Assembly (NCBI RefSeq): GCF_008704715.1
Contig: NZ_CP023689.1
Location: forward strand, 8,680,001 to 8,744,000
Direction: 5' to 3'
DNA length: 64,000 nt
Source of the DNA: Streptomyces chartreusis
GTDB taxonomy: Bacteria > Actinomycetota > Actinomycetes > Streptomycetales > Streptomycetaceae
Below are positions 7,744-16,504 of the stretch, piece after piece. Under the pieces are notes generated by a model that saw only the letters and a list, made by a program, of their open reading frames with translations, was not told the origin of the DNA and ran no database searches. The position numbers and the translations under genes were made by a program. Positions within the stretch are counted from its first letter, which is position 1. Every line of letters begins with the position of its first letter.

Positions 7744-9750
7744 GTGTCTTCGGGGGAGAACGGACAGGCGGACGAGACCGGCCGGCTGCTCGCGGGGCGC
7801 TACCGCGTCGTCGCCCAACTCGGGCGCGGCGGCATGGGCGTGGTCTGGCGGGCGCTCGACGAGGTCCTGGGCCGCGAGGTCGCCGTCAAGGAACTGCGCA
7901 CCTACTCGGACGCGGACGGACCCGAACTCGCGGATCTGCGGCTGCGAATGCAGCGCGAGGCCCGCGCGGCGGCCCGGGTCCGGCATCCAGGTGTGGTGGC
8001 CGTCCACGACGTCACCGAGGTCGACGGACGCCCGCTCATCGTCATGGAGCTGGTCGACGGCCCCTCCCTGGAAGCCGTGTTGCGCGAGCGCGGCACGCTG
8101 GACGCGCGGGAGGCGGCCGGGATCGGCGCCAAGGTCATGGACGCGCTGGCCGCCGCCCACCGGGCCGGTGTCCTGCACCGTGACGTCAAGCCCGGCAACA
8201 TCCTGCTCGAAACCTCCGGCCGGGTCGTCCTCACCGACTTCGGCATCGCCACGATGGACGACCCGGGCGACGGCTCGGCCACCCATCTGACCCGCACCGG
8301 CCATCTCGTCGGCTCCCTGGACTACCTGGCCCCCGAGCGCGCCCAGGGCGCCGAACCGGGCGCGTCCTCGGACGTCTGGGCGCTCGGCGCCACGCTGTAC
8401 GCGGCCGTGGAGGGCTCCGCCCCCTTCCGTCGCACGTCGACCTTCTCCACCCTCACCGCGATCGTCACCGAGGCCCTGCCGGAGCCCGCCAACGCGGGCC
8501 CGCTCGGCCCCGTCCTGCAGCGGCTGATGGACAAGCGGCCCGCGTCCCGGCCCGAGGCCGACGAGGCCCGCGGACTGCTCCAGGCGGTCGCGGACTCCGG
8601 CGACGACGCGCCGACGACCACACTGCGAGGGCCCGCGGACACCGGGCCCGGGGAGACGGAGCGCAGCGTCCCGGCGGTGCCGCCCGGCTTCGGCCCCACG
8701 TCACCGGTGAGCCCGGCCGTCCCGGGAGCCGGCGGTCCCGGACCGACGCCCGCCGGACAGCCGTACGGCGCCCAGGGCGGCGAGACTCCGGTGCAGGGTG
8801 TGCCCGCGTCGAACCTCCCCGGGGCACCGGTCTTCGGAGCACCGGCACAGCACGCGCAGGGACCGGCGACCCCCGGCCAGGGCACCCCACCGCCACCGGC
8901 CTTCGGCACCGCCGGCCATCCCGACCCGGGCGCTCCCGGGCAGCCGCCCGTGTCTCCGTACGGCTACGGGAGCCCGCTCCCGCCCCAGGACGCGGACACC
9001 ACCGGCCCGATGGTCACCTCCTCCGGTACGCCCGCCCGGCGCAAGGGCCGTGCCCTGCTCGCCGCCGTGGCCGTCACCGTCGTCCTCGTGGCGGCCGGCG
9101 TCACCGTCGCCCTGGTGAACAACGGCGACGACGCCAAGAACGAGGCGAACGACAAGTCGTCGGTTGCCGCGGCGGAGGGCACGTCCGCCCCGGCGAGCGG
9201 CAGCCCCGACGCCGACCGCTCGGGCGACTCCGGGCTGACCGAGAAGGACGAGAAGTCGCCCGACGCGACCAGGTCCCCCAGCCGATCGGCGGACACCGAG
9301 CCCTCCGACCGACCCGGCACCGCCTCCCCGACCAAGACCTCGGGCGGGGGCGGCACGAACGGCGGCAGCACAGGCGGCGGTTCCGGCGACGGCGGCACCA
9401 CGGGCGGTGGCGGAACGACCGGCGGCGGTGGCACGACCGGCGGGGGAGGGGGCGGCAGCACACCGACCCCGTCCTGCTTCTCCATCGGCGGCGGCAAGTA
9501 CAACTGCAAGGTCTGGAAGCAGGCCAAGTCGTACACGGCCGGAGGCGCCGAGGCCGGCGTCCTCAACGCGGGCACCAACTACTTCTACTGCCAGCAGAAC
9601 CTGGGCCGCCGCGAGACCTACGGCGAGTGGACCAACGTCTGGTGGGCCAAGACCGACGACGACAGCGGCAACACCGGCGTCTTCGTCAGCGACGTCTACA
9701 TCGAGGGCGGCAACAACGACGAACCGGTGCCCGGACTGCCGGTCTGCTGA
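7744..9750 (+). CDS. membrane Ser/Thr protein kinase (PknB-like) with extracellular domain
   Basis: The 668-residue protein has an N-terminal Hanks-type kinase domain (about 18-280): glycine loop LGRGGMGVV, Lys49 in AVKE, HRDVKPGN with Asp147, and DFG at 165-167. A Pro/Gly-rich linker (about 290-430) leads to one membrane helix (about 437-458). Outside the membrane come an Asp/Ser/Thr-rich stretch and a Gly-Thr-rich repeat region (TTGGGG type), then a compact C-terminal domain of about 90 residues with four cysteines, which could be an SH3-like or ligand-binding sensor. There are no PASTA repeats, so it is not the peptidoglycan-sensing PknB itself. It should phosphorylate cytoplasmic proteins in response to an outside signal. 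GTG start at 7744. Confidence 0.92.
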   Translation: MSSGENGQADETGRLLAGRYRVVAQLGRGGMGVVWRALDEVLGREVAVKELRTYSDADGPELADLRLRMQREARAAARVRHPGVVAVHDVTEVDGRPLIVMELVDGPSLEAVLRERGTLDAREAAGIGAKVMDALAAAHRAGVLHRDVKPGNILLETSGRVVLTDFGIATMDDPGDGSATHLTRTGHLVGSLDYLAPERAQGAEPGASSDVWALGATLYAAVEGSAPFRRTSTFSTLTAIVTEALPEPANAGPLGPVLQRLMDKRPASRPEADEARGLLQAVADSGDDAPTTTLRGPADTGPGETERSVPAVPPGFGPTSPVSPAVPGAGGPGPTPAGQPYGAQGGETPVQGVPASNLPGAPVFGAPAQHAQGPATPGQGTPPPPAFGTAGHPDPGAPGQPPVSPYGYGSPLPPQDADTTGPMVTSSGTPARRKGRALLAAVAVTVVLVAAGVTVALVNNGDDAKNEANDKSSVAAAEGTSAPASGSPDADRSGDSGLTEKDEKSPDATRSPSRSADTEPSDRPGTASPTKTSGGGGTNGGSTGGGSGDGGTTGGGGTTGGGGTTGGGGGGSTPTPSCFSIGGGKYNCKVWKQAKSYTAGGAEAGVLNAGTNYFYCQQNLGRRETYGEWTNVWWAKTDDDSGNTGVFVSDVYIEGGNNDEPVPGLPVC

Positions 9751-9752
9751 GG

Positions 9753-10508
9753 TCAGTCCGGCCGAACCCGGAGGTACCCCTCCAGCCCGGAGGCCGTCAC
9801 CAGCTTCTCCTCCGCGAACAGCCGTGTGCCCCGCTCGCACAGCCCCACGTCGGCACGGGCCCGCGTGCAGAACTCCTCGGGCGTGACCCCGAACAGCTCC
9901 CGCAACCGGGGCGAGCCCACCAGGAGTTCGGTGAGCAGCGCGCGCTGGCCGGGGTGGGTGCGCGGCGCGCCGTTGCCGTCGTGCAGGACACCATGGCGGT
10001 TGACGTAGGCGAAGGCGCCCGGAAGGACGGTGCCGTCCGCCACCTCGACCCGCACGTCGGGCGCGGGAAGCCAGGCGCGGCCGTAGTGCCCCTTCACCGC
10101 CGGCACGCCCTCGCTCGCGTCGATCACGGCGAGCTGCTCCTCGTCGAGCCAGGTCAGGAACAACTCCCGTACGTGCCCGGGAGCTTGGAACGGCGACGCG
10201 GACACGTACCCCATGCGGCTCACGTGCGCGGAGACGCCGACGCCGAGGCCGGTGACCCGCGCCTTCACCATCGGCAGGGGCGAGACGATGCCGAACTCGT
10301 CCATCTTGTGCCGCAGTTGGCCGGGAGACGCATTGGAGCCGACCGCGAGGACGGGCACGCGGTCGTCGTACACCAGGCGGTCCAGGGGCAGCAGCCGGTC
10401 CCCGTCGAGGAGCCCGGAGTCCGACGGCCAGGTGCCCGGGTAGAGCAGCGGATGATCGCGCGGCGCGTCCGCCAGGCCGAGTGTCCTGAGGCTGCGGTCG
10501 TCGTCCAC
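9753..10508 (-). CDS. conserved hypothetical protein, gamma-glutamylcyclotransferase-like start
   Basis: This 251-residue soluble protein contains VLAVGSNASPGQL, which resembles the YxGSN loop at the start of the gamma-glutamylcyclotransferase fold. The rest is not close enough to the family for me to claim that activity. A GTG at 10508 has GAGAGGA about 10 bases upstream; an in-frame ATG at 10556 would overlap the LacI gene by 32 bases and is less likely. It ends 2 bases from the stop of the convergent kinase gene and starts 17 bases after the LacI stop, so it may be in an operon with LacI. Confidence 0.7.
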   Translation of the reverse strand: MDDDRSLRTLGLADAPRDHPLLYPGTWPSDSGLLDGDRLLPLDRLVYDDRVPVLAVGSNASPGQLRHKMDEFGIVSPLPMVKARVTGLGVGVSAHVSRMGYVSASPFQAPGHVRELFLTWLDEEQLAVIDASEGVPAVKGHYGRAWLPAPDVRVEVADGTVLPGAFAYVNRHGVLHDGNGAPRTHPGQRALLTELLVGSPRLRELFGVTPEEFCTRARADVGLCERGTRLFAEEKLVTASGLEGYLRVRPD

Positions 10509-10524
10509 GGGCCGATCGGTCCTC

Positions 10525-11574
10525 TCAGTGCGCCGGGGGCAGTTCGCCCGAGCCACGGGTGATCAGCCGCGTCGGCAGCTCGATCCGCTCCGGGGTGACC
10601 AGGGTGCCGTCCAACTGGCGGAACAACCGCTCGGCGGCGGTACGGCCGAGGGCCGCGGCGTCCTGGGCGACGACGGTGACGCCCGGCCGAAGCAGATCGG
10701 CGAGCTCGATGTCGTCGAATCCCACCAGGGCGACGGGACGGGGCTGCTCGGCGAGGACCCGGATCACGGTGACCGTCACACGGTTGTTGCCCGTGAAGAT
10801 TGCGGTGACGGGGGAGGGGCCGCTGAGCATCACCTCGGCCGCCCGGCGCACCCGCTCCGGGTCGGTGACACCGAGGGACATCCAGGCGTCCTCCACCGGT
10901 ATGCCCGCGTCCTCCATGGCGGCCCGGTAGCCGCGCAGTCGCTCCGCGGCCGTGTGGATGCGGGGCATGTCACCGATGAAGCCGATCCGGCGGTGGCCGT
11001 GCGCGATGAGGTGCGCGACGCCGTCGCGGGCCCCGCCCCGGTTGTCGGCCAGGACGCAGTCGGCGTCGATGTTCCCCGCCGGACGGTCGACGAACACCGT
11101 GGCGACACCGGCCTTGAGCTCGGGCTCCAGATAGCGGTGGTCGTCACCGGCCGGAATGATCACCAGCCCGTCCACCCGTCGCGCGCACAGGGCCAGCGCC
11201 AGTTCCTGCTCGCGGTCCGGGTCCTCGGCGCTGGATCCGTTGATCAGCAGGGCCCCGTGCGCCCGGGCGACCTCCTCGACCGCGCGGCTCAGCGGGCCGT
11301 AGAAGGGGTCCGCGAGATCCTCCAGGACCAGGCCGATGCTCGCGGTGCGGCCCTTGCGCAGCACCCGCGCACTGTCGTTGCGGCGGAAGCCCAGGGCGTC
11401 GATGGCCTCCTGGACGCGGCGCTCCGTCTCCGGGGTGACACCGGGCTCACCGTTGACCACGCGCGAGACGGTCTTCAGACCGACTCCGGCACGCGCGGCG
11501 ACGTCCTTCATGGTGGGACGGTTGCCGTACCGGTTCTCGGGCGCGCGGTCGGATCGGCGGATGGTCTCGGGCAC
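10525..11574 (-). CDS. LacI family transcriptional regulator
   Basis: The protein has the LacI helix-turn-helix (TMKDVAARAGVGLKTVSRVVN) close to the N-terminus, the hinge region, then a periplasmic-binding-protein-like effector domain (GLVLEDLADPFYGPL, DGLVIIPAG, GFDDIELADLL). Such regulators repress sugar-use genes until a sugar effector binds. I place the start at GTG 11574 (349 residues, purine-rich AGGACAG upstream), but in-frame GTG 11604 and ATG 11622 are possible and would add only an N-terminal tail. It is divergent from a ROK sugar kinase, with a perfect 12-bp palindrome between the two genes. Both genes are likely its targets. Confidence 0.92.
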   Translation of the reverse strand: MPETIRRSDRAPENRYGNRPTMKDVAARAGVGLKTVSRVVNGEPGVTPETERRVQEAIDALGFRRNDSARVLRKGRTASIGLVLEDLADPFYGPLSRAVEEVARAHGALLINGSSAEDPDREQELALALCARRVDGLVIIPAGDDHRYLEPELKAGVATVFVDRPAGNIDADCVLADNRGGARDGVAHLIAHGHRRIGFIGDMPRIHTAAERLRGYRAAMEDAGIPVEDAWMSLGVTDPERVRRAAEVMLSGPSPVTAIFTGNNRVTVTVIRVLAEQPRPVALVGFDDIELADLLRPGVTVVAQDAAALGRTAAERLFRQLDGTLVTPERIELPTRLITRGSGELPPAH

Positions 11575-11660
11575 GATGCGCTGTCCTGTCCTGTCGTCGT
11601 CCACGGGGGATGCGTAGTCCATGGGTTTGTATGAGGATGTGGCGTCGAGCATAGAGCCTG

Positions 11661-11672
11661 GACAACGTTGTC
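11661..11672. promoter_or_regulatory. LacI-type operator candidate GACAACGTTGTC
   Basis: This is a perfect 12-bp palindrome with the central CG typical of LacI-family operators, in the 217-base space between the divergent LacI and ROK kinase genes. The LacI protein encoded next to it is the obvious candidate to bind. Confidence 0.7.
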
Positions 11673-11791
11673 AGATCCGGGAGACACTGTCCACCGCAAT
11701 CTCCGGCCTGCGTCCCCACCGCGAGACCGGCTCTTCCAATCCCCGTGGCAGACGGGGAATTCCGAATGGTTGACGGGGAGAACTGACACTG

Positions 11792-12742
11792 ATGCACACC
11801 GACCTCGTGGCTGCGCTCGACATCGGCGGCACCAAGATCGCCGGAGCGCTGGTGGACGGCCACGGCACGATCGTGGCCCGGGCCCAGCGTGCCACGCCGG
11901 CGCGGGAGGACGGCGAGACGGTGATGCGGGCCGTCGAGGAGGTCGTCGGCGAACTCACCGTGTCGCCCCTGTGGGGGCATGCCACGGCCCTCGGTATCGG
12001 CAGCGCGGGCCCGGTGGACGCCTCCGCGGGCACTGTGAGCCCGGTGAACGTGCCCGGCTGGCGCGACTATCCCCTGGTCCGGCGAGTCCGCGAGGCGGCG
12101 GGCGGCCTGCCCGTCGAGCTGATCGGCGACGGGGTGGCCATCACGGCGGCCGAGCACTGGCAGGGAGCGGCGCGGGGCCACGACAACGCGCTGTGCATGG
12201 TCGTCTCCACAGGTGTCGGCGGCGGCCTGGTGCTGAACGGCCGTCTGCACCCCGGCCCCACGGGCAACGCGGGCCACATCGGCCACATCAGCGTCGATCT
12301 GGACGGCGATCTGTGCCCGTGCGGGTCGCGCGGCTGCGTGGAGCGCATCGCGAGCGGCCCCAACATCGCCCGCCGGGCGATCGAGAACGGCTGGCTCCCC
12401 GGCCCGGACGGCGACACGTCCGCCGCAGCGGTGGCCGCCTCCGCCCAGGCCGGCGACCCGGTCGCCGTGGCCTCCTTCGAGCGCGCCGCGCAGGCCCTTG
12501 CCGCCGGCATCGCGGCCACCGCGACCCTGGTCGAGATCGACATCGCGGTCATCGGCGGCGGAGTGGGCAAGGCCGGCGACGTCCTCTTCACCCCGCTCCG
12601 CAAGGCCCTGAGCGACTACGCCACCCTGTCCTTCGTCCAGCGCCTCACGATCGTCCCCGCGCAGATGGGCACGGACGCGGGCCTGGTGGGCGCGGCGGCG
12701 GCCGCGCTCGCCCGGAAGGCGGACGCGGCGGCGAGCGTTTGA
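11792..12742 (+). CDS. ROK family sugar kinase
   Basis: This 316-residue protein has the ATP phosphate-binding loop DIGGTKIAGALV near the N-terminus, the catalytic Asp in the ELIGDGVAI region, STGVGGG, the ROK signature with GHIGH, and the zinc site CPCGSRGCVE. The family phosphorylates glucose, N-acetylmannosamine, fructose or related sugars in the cytoplasm with ATP; the sugar here is not determined. ATG 11792 has GGGGAG about 10 bases upstream. There is no N-terminal DNA-binding domain, so it is a kinase rather than a ROK repressor. Divergence from the LacI gene suggests a locally controlled sugar pathway. Confidence 0.92.
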   Translation: MHTDLVAALDIGGTKIAGALVDGHGTIVARAQRATPAREDGETVMRAVEEVVGELTVSPLWGHATALGIGSAGPVDASAGTVSPVNVPGWRDYPLVRRVREAAGGLPVELIGDGVAITAAEHWQGAARGHDNALCMVVSTGVGGGLVLNGRLHPGPTGNAGHIGHISVDLDGDLCPCGSRGCVERIASGPNIARRAIENGWLPGPDGDTSAAAVAASAQAGDPVAVASFERAAQALAAGIAATATLVEIDIAVIGGGVGKAGDVLFTPLRKALSDYATLSFVQRLTIVPAQMGTDAGLVGAAAAALARKADAAASV

Positions 12743-12800
12743 GGGCGGAACGTTCACTCACCGCCGCGAGGCCTGCGGCCGCGGGCCGCGGGGGCTGGCC

Positions 12801-13050
12801 GCGCAGTTCCCCGCGCCCCTAAATGCAGGGTGTTGCAGTGGGCCTGCGCCGCGACGTGACCGCAACCGTCACAACCGTTGCGCAGTTCCCCGCGCCCCTA
12901 AAAGCGGGGGGTTGCAGTGGGCCTGCGCCGCGGCGTGACCGCAACCGTCACAACCGTTGCGCAATTCCCGCGCCCCTAAAAGTGGGGAGCCTGCGTCGCG
13001 ATGTGACCGTAGATGGCACAGCCGATGCGCAGTTCCCCGCGCCCCTAGGG
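12801..13050. repeat. tandem array of ~79-bp units with a GCGCAGTTCCCCGCGCCCCT core
   Basis: The 20-base core occurs at 12801, 12880, 12959 (one base shorter, one substitution) and 13027. Spacings are 79, 79 and 68 bases. The intervening parts (GTTGCAGTGGGCCTGCGCC, GACCGCAACCGTCACAACC) are also nearly identical in the first two units. The core is a dispersed motif I associate with the 3' ends of Streptomyces genes. Confidence 0.85.
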
Positions 13051-13080
13051 AGTCGCAGTCGCCCACGGCGGTGAGGGGAC

Positions 13081-13177
13081 GTGCCGGGGGGTGTCCGCCC
13101 GCAGCGGCGGGCGTCAACGCCGAGCACCCTTACAAGCGAGGGCAACCGCCCGACCGAGGACGGACACCCCCCGGCAC
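13081..13177. repeat. 17-bp perfect inverted repeat, 63-base loop
   Basis: The left arm at 13081-13097 begins GTGCCGGGGGG and the right arm at 13161-13177 is its exact reverse complement. The loop is also GC-rich. It may be a bidirectional terminator or a remnant of a small mobile element. Confidence 0.6.
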
Positions 13178-13243
13178 GGCCCCGACCCACCCACCGGCCG
13201 TGGGTGCTGGGCGAACCCCCACCCAGCACCACCACCCCCTCGC

Positions 13244-15271
13244 TCAGCAGCTCAACCGAGCCTCGGCCCAGTCACCGTGGTCCGACGTGATCCCGTCGCC
13301 GCCGTCCGTGGCGACCAGCCGGACGACCTGGGCGCCTGTCACGTCGGCCGTGATCGGCCGGCCCGGCATCGCGTTGGTGAGCACCCCGGACGACGCGGCC
13401 TTGACGCCATCCGCCCAGATCTCGAATACCACGCTGCCGTCCGCCCCCTCCTCGTCGTCCACACCGACCCGAGCGGTCACCGCCTCGCACGCACCGCCGG
13501 CGTAGTACTCGATGGCACTCTCGGCATGAACCCCCAGCCCCGTCCCGTACACGACACCGCCGATCGTGATCGGATTCCCGTCACCGGCGTCACTCTCACC
13601 GTTGCTGGTGTTGCGCTCGACAGGCCCCCACCCGTTGGTGGCCGACAGCCAGGCGAGGTCACCCAGCCCGGACGTACCCGAAGGCGGCGCCACCACCACG
13701 GTCGCGCTCACCGGCAGCACGCTGTCCACACGGACACCCGCCGGCGAGCGATAACTCGCCTTGAACGTGAAGCCGTACGACCCCACAGGCGTCCCCGCCG
13801 GCGCCCTGACCGCCCACTTCGTCCGCAGGGACCGACCGGTAGGGAGCGAGGCCGACGAGGTCGGCGAAGTCGCCTTGACGGACCAGCCCTCAGGCCCGGT
13901 CAGCGCAACGGACACACGCTTGGCAGCCGTGCGCCCGAGGTCCGTGACCGTCGAGGTCAGCGCGGCCGCCCGCCCCGCCTCGACCAACGTACCGCCCTCC
14001 AGCCCGAGTTCAACGGCAGGCGGATGCTGCGCCCACCGACCGTCGGCCTGCACACGCACCAGAACCGTGCCGTGCGCGGGCACGGTCGCGGAGATCGTGC
14101 CCGCGGTGTTGTAGCTACGGTGCTGCCACAGGTCACGCATCGTGTACGCGTCCGCGTCCGGCAGCCCGACCGCAGCCGCGCTCGTGGTGATCCGCTGAGC
14201 GCTGCCGGACTCGTTGAACAGTGCCACTGCACGGCTCCCGTCCCGCATCTCCTTCGCGACGACCCACCGCCCGCCGGCCGAGGAGACGACGGCCCCCTGC
14301 TTGCCCAGCGGGTCCTGGTCCACCGCGATGACCTCACGGTTGCCGAGGATCTCGAAGGTCTCCTCGGAGGCCGACCGCAGATCGGAGCCGATGAGCAGCG
14401 GCGCCGCCATGACGGCCCACATCGAGAAATGCGACCGGTACTCGGTGTCCGTCATGCCGCCGTTGCCGACCTCCAGCATGTCGGGGTCGTTCCAGCGGCC
14501 GGGCCCGGCGTGCGGTGCGAGCGGCAGGTTCTGCTTGAGGATCGACAGCATCGAGCCCCAGTTGTCGCTGATGTCCCCGGTGGTGCGCCACAGCTGCCCG
14601 ACGTCGGCGGCCCATTCCCACGGCTTGTTCTCGCCCCATTCGCAGATGCTGTAGACGATCGGCCGCCCGGTCGCCGCGAGTGCGTCGCGCATGGTCGTGT
14701 AGCGCTGCTTGGCGTCCACGCCCTGGTTGTTGCAGTTGTCGTACTTGAGGTAGTCCACACCCCAGTCCGCGAACTGCTGGGCGTCGCTGTACTCGTGGCC
14801 GAGCGCGCCGGGGAACCCGGCCGTGTTGCAGGTCTTGGTGCCCGCGCTCGTGTAGATGCCGAGCTTCAGGCCCTTGGCGTGCACATAGTCCGCGACCGCC
14901 TTGATCCCGCCGGGGAAGCGGACAGGGTCGGGCACGAGCTTGCCGTTCTCGTCCCTGCTGGGCAGGGCCCAGCAGTCGTCGAGGTTGACGTACTCGTAGC
15001 CGGCGTCCTTCAGGCCCCTCTCGACGAAGATGTCCGCGATCCCCTTGACCATGGCCTCGTTGAAATCGGCCCGGCAGTGGGTGGAGTTCCAGTTGTTGAA
15101 GCCCATGGGCGGGGTGAGCGCGAGCCCGGCGTCCACGGCGGGTGCAGCGGCCGGTGCGGTGGCCGGTGCCGCGACGGCTGCGGGGGCGGCAAGCCCCGTC
15201 GCGCACAGCACCCCCGCCGCGAGCGCGCCGACGAGCCTTCTCCGGGTTGTGCGGGTGTGAAGGTGACGCAT
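13244..15271 (-). CDS. secreted GH27 alpha-galactosidase with C-terminal NPCBM domain
   Basis: The 675-residue protein begins with a basic signal peptide (TRTTRRRLVGALAAGVLC, cleavage near the AAPAAVAAP region). The GH27 barrel follows: LTPPMGFNNWNS, LDDCW, YLKYDNCNNQ with the catalytic nucleophile Asp, and RWNDPDMLEVGNGG with the acid/base Asp. After it come a beta-sandwich, an NEW3-like segment (about 420-520) and a C-terminal NPCBM carbohydrate-binding domain (about 535-675, GLGVHAESAIEYY). It should release terminal alpha-galactose from oligosaccharides or galactomannans outside the cell. ATG 15271 has GGAGG 9 bases upstream. A 14-bp palindrome at 15422-15435 lies in the divergent promoter region. 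Confidence 0.95.
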   Translation of the reverse strand: MRHLHTRTTRRRLVGALAAGVLCATGLAAPAAVAAPATAPAAAPAVDAGLALTPPMGFNNWNSTHCRADFNEAMVKGIADIFVERGLKDAGYEYVNLDDCWALPSRDENGKLVPDPVRFPGGIKAVADYVHAKGLKLGIYTSAGTKTCNTAGFPGALGHEYSDAQQFADWGVDYLKYDNCNNQGVDAKQRYTTMRDALAATGRPIVYSICEWGENKPWEWAADVGQLWRTTGDISDNWGSMLSILKQNLPLAPHAGPGRWNDPDMLEVGNGGMTDTEYRSHFSMWAVMAAPLLIGSDLRSASEETFEILGNREVIAVDQDPLGKQGAVVSSAGGRWVVAKEMRDGSRAVALFNESGSAQRITTSAAAVGLPDADAYTMRDLWQHRSYNTAGTISATVPAHGTVLVRVQADGRWAQHPPAVELGLEGGTLVEAGRAAALTSTVTDLGRTAAKRVSVALTGPEGWSVKATSPTSSASLPTGRSLRTKWAVRAPAGTPVGSYGFTFKASYRSPAGVRVDSVLPVSATVVVAPPSGTSGLGDLAWLSATNGWGPVERNTSNGESDAGDGNPITIGGVVYGTGLGVHAESAIEYYAGGACEAVTARVGVDDEEGADGSVVFEIWADGVKAASSGVLTNAMPGRPITADVTGAQVVRLVATDGGDGITSDHGDWAEARLSC

Positions 15272-15421
15272 CGTCACGTTCCTCCGTACCTGCGAAAGCG
15301 GGATGACGCGATGACGACATGTACGCGTCATAGTTCGCTCACGGTAGAACCTGTCGGAGTGTGTTGGAAAGTGGTGCGTAGCGGAACCTGTGGACCTGGC
15401 GCATTTTCGGCGGTGCGCGTT

Positions 15422-15435
15422 TTGAACGCGTTCAA
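15422..15435. promoter_or_regulatory. 14-bp perfect palindrome TTGAACGCGTTCAA
   Basis: It lies in the 204-base region between the divergent alpha-galactosidase and epimerase genes, 41 bases before the epimerase start and about 150 bases upstream of the galactosidase start. The central CG and symmetry resemble LacI-family operators. A GATAGG at 15444-15449 could be a -10 element of the epimerase gene just downstream. Confidence 0.6.
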
Positions 15436-15475
15436 CATTCTGCGATAGGCTCACTCCCACACCGAGGGGGAGCCG

Positions 15476-16462
15476 ATGAAGATAGTGATTCCCGGAGGAA
15501 CCGGGCAGGTGGGCGCGATCCTCAACCGCGCGTTGAGCGCGGCGGGCCATGAGGTCGTCGTCCTGACCAGGCGGCCCGCACACGAGCGCGAGGTCGCGTG
15601 GGACGGGCGGACATGGGGGCCGTGGGCCGAGGAGATCGACGGCAGCGACGTCGTGATCAACCTCGCGGGGCGCAGTGTCAGCTGCCGCTACACCCCGGCC
15701 AATCTGCGGGACATGATGGATTCGCGGGTGCACTCCACGGAAATCGTCGGCGAGGCGATCGCCGCTGCCGCCCGGCCGCCCGGGGTCTGGCTCCAGATGA
15801 GCACGGCCACCGTCTACGCCCACCGCTTCGACGCCCCGAACGACGAGGCGACCGGCGTCATCGGCGGCAGCGAGCCCGACGTGCCGGACTACTGGTCGTA
15901 CAGCGTCGAGATCGCCAGGGCCTGGGAGCGGGCGCAGGAGGTGGCCGACACGCCGCACACCCGCAAGGTCGCCCTGCGCTCCGCCATGGTCATGAGCCCT
16001 GACCGCGGCGGCGTCTTCGACGTTCTGCTCAGGCTCGCGCGGCTGGGGCTCGGCGGCCCGGTCGCGGGCGGCGGACAGTACGTCTCCTGGATCCACGACC
16101 GGGACTTCGTGCGCGCGGTCGAGTTCCTGGTCGAGCGGGACGACCTGCGCGGACCGGTGAACCTCGCCGCTCCCCGGCCTCTGCCTCAACGCGCGTTCAT
16201 GCGGGAGCTGCGCTCGGCCTGGGGCATCCCCGTGGGCCTGCCCGCGACGAGGGCGATGGCCGAGCTCGGCGCGTTCGCCCTGCGCACGGACACCGAGCTC
16301 CTGCTGAAGAGCCGGCGTGTCGTCCCCGGCCGGCTGCTCGCCGAGGGCTTCGACTTCGCGTACGCCGACTGGCCGGAAGCGGCCGGCGATCTCGTACGGC
16401 GGCGCCGCGGCGACCGGGACCGGGCCGGGGCTGAGGGTGCGCTGGTGTCCGGTTCGTCCTGA
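15476..16462 (+). CDS. TIGR01777-type NAD-dependent epimerase/dehydratase family protein
   Basis: The 328-residue protein is a short-chain-like Rossmann enzyme: IVIPGGTGQVG nucleotide loop, VVINLAGRSV, then QMSTATVYAH and a DYWSYSVEIA region. The architecture matches the YfcH/TIGR01777 group, which often has a C-terminal DUF1731 section (here MRELRSAWGIPVGLPA to the end). The biochemical role of the group is poorly defined. The usual YxxxK is not obvious, as in related proteins. ATG 15476 follows GAGGGGGAG. The palindrome upstream may control it together with the divergent galactosidase gene. Confidence 0.85.
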   Translation: MKIVIPGGTGQVGAILNRALSAAGHEVVVLTRRPAHEREVAWDGRTWGPWAEEIDGSDVVINLAGRSVSCRYTPANLRDMMDSRVHSTEIVGEAIAAAARPPGVWLQMSTATVYAHRFDAPNDEATGVIGGSEPDVPDYWSYSVEIARAWERAQEVADTPHTRKVALRSAMVMSPDRGGVFDVLLRLARLGLGGPVAGGGQYVSWIHDRDFVRAVEFLVERDDLRGPVNLAAPRPLPQRAFMRELRSAWGIPVGLPATRAMAELGAFALRTDTELLLKSRRVVPGRLLAEGFDFAYADWPEAAGDLVRRRRGDRDRAGAEGALVSGSS

Positions 16463-16504
16463 GGTGGGGCGTGACTCCAAGGCCGTTTCACAGTTGAACC
16501 GGTC

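Larger units (their letters stand above)
12743..13243. other. 501-base gene-free spacer with tandem and inverted repeats
   Basis: Between the convergent ROK kinase and alpha-galactosidase genes I see no supportable gene. Short ORFs here are built from the repeats themselves. It contains a degenerate tandem array (12801-13050), a 17-bp long-range inverted repeat (13081-13177) and two smaller hairpins: CACCCAC/GTGGGTG at 13188-13206 and GTGCTGGG/CCCAGCAC at 13204-13229. The hairpins are suitable terminators. Confidence 0.7.

Noticed and set aside
12823..13074. Plus-strand ORF of 83 codons in the spacer after the ROK kinase
   Set aside because: It is made entirely of the tandem repeat units and has no ribosome-binding site.
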